Of a DNA stretch of 8,225 nt, positions 5,931 to 8,225 are shown piece after piece. Position 1 is the stretch's first letter. Each line of letters starts with the position of its first letter. The notes under the pieces were generated by a model. It was not told the DNA's origin and did no database searches. It saw only the letters and a program-made list of their open reading frames with translations. Both the position numbers and the translations under genes were made by a program. The DNA is from Bacteriovoracaceae bacterium (GTDB taxonomy: Bacteria > Bdellovibrionota > Bacteriovoracia > Bacteriovoracales > Bacteriovoracaceae): the NCBI GenBank assembly GCA_023954595.1, contig JAGSHJ010000128.1, forward strand, positions 1 to 8,225, written 5' to 3'.

Positions 5931-7329
5931 TTGAGGCCTCCTTAAACATTTTTATACTTTTCTCACGGTTGGACTTATAGTCAGCAACAGGTCTTGGGTA
6001 ATCTTTATCAAGTTCTATCCCAAACTTTTTCTCAATATCTTCGGTAATTTTTAAGGGTTCATGAATGTATTTAGGAGGAAGTTTTTCAAGCTCAGGCACA
6101 AACTTTTTAATATATTTTGCGTCCTTATCAAATCTTTCTGACTGCCTGTATGGGTTAAATATTCTAAAGTATGGAGCTGCATCTGTACCTGTGGAAGAAC
6201 ACCACTGCCAACCACCGTTGTTTGATGCGAGATCATAATCAATGAGTTTTTCTCCGAAGTACTTCTCACCTATTCGCCAATCAACTTGTAAAATTTTTGT
6301 AAGATAAGATCCAACAATCATTCTTACACGATTATGCATCCAGCCAGTTTGGTTTAGCTGCCTCATTCCAGCATCTACAATCGGAACTCCAGTTCGGCCT
6401 TCCTTCCAGGCTTTAATTAACTTGGGGTCATTATCCCACTCTACAGATCCATATTTATAAGATTCATTCTCAATATTGTTGTGAACATCTAAAAAACCTG
6501 AATAGAAGTCACGCCATACGAGCTCACTGAGCCAGACCTTCTTTCCTTCAGTATCTGTGGGTCTCACACTTCTAACAAGTTCTCGAATTGAGATATTTCC
6601 AAACCTTAAATAAACACTTAGGTGGGAGGTTGAATCGAGGGCAGGAAAATCACGATCTTCGTGATATCGATCGATTCTTTTTAGAAATTCCTTAAGTGTT
6701 TTACTTGGATTAACATCCCTCTTTTTAATATTATCGGCCTCTTCAAATCCCAACTCGTCCAAAGTTATATTTTTTGAGTAGCCTTTAATATTTTTATAAG
6801 TGATCTTTGATACGTTCACAGGGCGTATGGAAAAAGCATCTTCTTTTTTTTCAAGTTCTTTTAGCCAAGAGTTTTTATAGGGCGTAAATACCTTATAGAA
6901 GTTCCCATCGCCAGTTAAGATCTCACTAGATTCGAAGATCACTTGATCCTTAAAGCTAAGCATCTCAATACTTAAATCTTTTAACTTTTTTTCGACTTTA
7001 GAATCCCGATCTTTTGCATATTGCTCATAATCTCTATTAACACATACACGCTCGACCTTGAGTTTATGAGCGAGCTTTGGAATCTCATCAATGGGGTCTC
7101 CATGTAGCAAGTATATTCCCGCATTTTTCTTGGATAAAAACTCATTTAGCTTCTCTAAGGTTTTATAAATAAAGTAAAGTCGATGATCCTTTCTGTCCTC
7201 TAGCTTATCTAAGATTACTTTATCAAAGACAAATGCTAAATACACTTCATCACTGTTCTGAGTAGCATAACTTAAGGCCATTTGATCCTTTAGTCTCATG
7301 TCTCTTCTCAACCAAACCAATGACTTCAT
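5923..7329 (-). CDS. phrB: Deoxyribodipyrimidine photolyase, class I
   Basis: This 468-residue enzyme, close to the E. coli PhrB length of 472, uses blue light and reduced FAD to split cyclobutane pyrimidine dimers in DNA. The N-terminal alpha/beta antenna domain begins with VWLRRDMRL (5-13) and ends near the FTPYKNSW segment (148-155). The helical FAD domain follows from about 205. Visible active-site features, named by comparison with E. coli, are E269 and W272 (its E274/W277, dimer binding), N370 (its N378 near flavin N5) and the electron-transfer tryptophans W298, W351 and W374 (its W306, W359, W382). The NNGGWQW and GTDAAPYFRIFNP blocks are nearly unchanged, so the core is probably active. 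The antenna-cofactor site differs: E. coli N108-E109 align with Y104-A105, so methenyltetrahydrofolate binding is doubtful. The ATG at 7329 overlaps the upstream stop as ATGA, with GGAGAG at 7335-7340 and a 5-nt spacer. A cryptochrome is possible but less likely. Confidence 0.95.
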   Translation of the reverse strand: MKSLVWLRRDMRLKDQMALSYATQNSDEVYLAFVFDKVILDKLEDRKDHRLYFIYKTLEKLNEFLSKKNAGIYLLHGDPIDEIPKLAHKLKVERVCVNRDYEQYAKDRDSKVEKKLKDLSIEMLSFKDQVIFESSEILTGDGNFYKVFTPYKNSWLKELEKKEDAFSIRPVNVSKITYKNIKGYSKNITLDELGFEEADNIKKRDVNPSKTLKEFLKRIDRYHEDRDFPALDSTSHLSVYLRFGNISIRELVRSVRPTDTEGKKVWLSELVWRDFYSGFLDVHNNIENESYKYGSVEWDNDPKLIKAWKEGRTGVPIVDAGMRQLNQTGWMHNRVRMIVGSYLTKILQVDWRIGEKYFGEKLIDYDLASNNGGWQWCSSTGTDAAPYFRIFNPYRQSERFDKDAKYIKKFVPELEKLPPKYIHEPLKITEDIEKKFGIELDKDYPRPVADYKSNREKSIKMFKEASNA

Positions 7330-8225
7330 TTTGACTCTCCAAAGTATTCTCTTATCGATTGCATTCTATGTCTGAACATATCTTCAACATCCTTATTCGC
7401 TTTGCTAGAGGCCAGGTCTCCCAATAATCCGAATGGAAGTCTATATTTCAAATCATCCACCACAATAGTTCCCCCCTCTACCTCATAAAAAAGATGACTA
7501 TGAAGCCAACTTTGAAATGGGCCGCTGGTCTGAACATCCTTAAAGAATTCATTCTCTGCAATATCACAGACTTTTGAACTAATTCTAACTGGGACTCCGA
7601 ACTTGATCATTTTAAAGGTAAAGCTTGAGTTCTTCGTAAGTCTTTCATCACTGCTTTTTATAAGCTCCAGCTTTAAGTTACTAGGAGCAACCTTTTTTAG
7701 ATTTGCAGGACGAGCAAAAAAATCATACACGTGCTCAATTGGACTGGGCAAAAACATGGACTTTCTTAAACGATAATGAAATCCCTCAAAATTCTCGCCA
7801 TATAGTTTTTCAAAGTTACAGACTTCAGCACAAGCACTCTCTATGCTTGGATAATTAAATTTAAACCCAAACTCTTTCTCAGCTTTTGTGGAAATACGCT
7901 GATTACTCAGTGCGAGATAGGACTTCTCCCCCATCGTTAAATTTAAAGCAAATTCAGGAACTGTAAAAAGGGCAGGTCTTTGTGTGAACTTTGCTAGAAC
8001 TTTATTAAACTTAATATTTTGTACTGGATTTGGAGCTGTAAGATTAACAACTCCTTCAACCTTCTGAGAGTCTAGAGCAAACTCTATAAATCTCACGACA
8101 TCTTCCACATGAACCCAGCTCATCCACTGCTGTCCATTAGATAGCTTGCCGCCAAGCCCCGACCTATAAAGAGGTATCAATTTAGACATCAACGCACCAT
8201 CATGTCCTAAAATCACACCAATGCG
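7326..8225 (-). CDS. Epimerase-like SDR (TIGR01777/YfcH) fused to SRPBCC domain, 5' partial
   Basis: The gene runs off the right edge. Its frame is open to the last base, giving 299 visible residues. An internal GTG at 8216 could pass for a start, but the sequence before it (R-I-G) continues the family's RIGVVLG strand, so the real start and the Rossmann NAD(P)-binding half (about 150 residues, including the glycine motif and YxxxK) lie outside. Counting from the edge, residues 1-70 hold the end of the SDR fold, with the GQQWMSWVHVEDV block (31-43). Residues 70-135 match the family's C-terminal domain (DUF1731: PNPVQN, RPA, MGE, FGFKF). Residues about 145-295 look like an SRPBCC/polyketide-cyclase-type lipid- or ligand-binding domain: an FLPSPIEHVYDFFARP helix-strand start, then beta strands, and a long C-terminal helix. 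In many bacteria these two domains are separate neighbouring genes or joined in the other order. It ends in an ATGA overlap with phrB. The substrate is unknown. Confidence 0.85.
   Translation of the reverse strand, partial: RIGVILGHDGALMSKLIPLYRSGLGGKLSNGQQWMSWVHVEDVVRFIEFALDSQKVEGVVNLTAPNPVQNIKFNKVLAKFTQRPALFTVPEFALNLTMGEKSYLALSNQRISTKAEKEFGFKFNYPSIESACAEVCNFEKLYGENFEGFHYRLRKSMFLPSPIEHVYDFFARPANLKKVAPSNLKLELIKSSDERLTKNSSFTFKMIKFGVPVRISSKVCDIAENEFFKDVQTSGPFQSWLHSHLFYEVEGGTIVVDDLKYRLPFGLLGDLASSKANKDVEDMFRHRMQSIREYFGESK

Noticed and set aside
8214..8216. GTG as the start of the epimerase-like gene
   Set aside because: The frame stays open to the edge and the preceding R-I-G codons continue a conserved strand, so this is an internal valine.
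1..8225. A defence, secretion or mobile-element system
   Set aside because: No transposase, integrase, nuclease, toxin-antitoxin pair, terminal repeats or CRISPR-type repeats are seen; the genes are housekeeping or light-response types.

Overview
The window is AT-rich and densely packed with protein genes. It holds one rightward gene at the left end and two leftward gene groups that fill the rest. I see no mobile element, CRISPR array, tRNA or rRNA. The long SMC protein, the divergent LolA-like protein with a periplasmic signal peptide, and the lysine/glutamate-rich protein style suggest a Gram-negative bacterium. A member of the Bdellovibrionota, such as a Bacteriovorax/Halobacteriovorax relative, fits best. 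That placement is an inference from protein style, not a proof.

Layout: (1) Positions 38-568 (+) encode a small protein with an N-terminal FHA phosphopeptide-binding domain, a lysine-rich linker and a C-terminal membrane anchor. (2) A hairpin at 570-590 lies between convergent genes and can serve as a terminator on both strands. (3) Positions 4892 down to 597 (-) hold smc (1228 aa, chromosome condensation and segregation) followed 15 bp later by a LolA-like periplasmic lipoprotein carrier; the two are probably one transcript. (4) Positions 4893-5078 are non-coding, with a CA/GT dinucleotide tract and a perfect palindrome in the smc leader, then a terminator hairpin for the next operon. (5) From the right edge down to 5079 (-), three overlapping genes form a tight operon: a sugar-nucleotide-epimerase-like protein fused to a C-terminal SRPBCC domain (its 5' end lies outside the window), a class I photolyase (phrB), and a small FAD-dependent oxidoreductase of the COG3380/renalase-like type. 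The first pair overlaps by 4 nt (ATGA) and the second by 8 nt.

Working together: the right-hand operon looks like a light/UV-response module. Photolyase repairs pyrimidine dimers using blue light. The epimerase-like and FAD-dependent proteins are families often found next to photolyase genes, but their substrates are unknown. The smc-lolA pair joins chromosome segregation with envelope lipoprotein sorting, and recalls the ftsK-lolA neighbourhood of other Gram-negatives. Nothing here is clearly a new defence or secretion system. The most interesting points are the epimerase-SRPBCC fusion within the photolyase operon, the altered hinge of SMC, the repeat and palindrome before smc, and the tail-anchored FHA protein.
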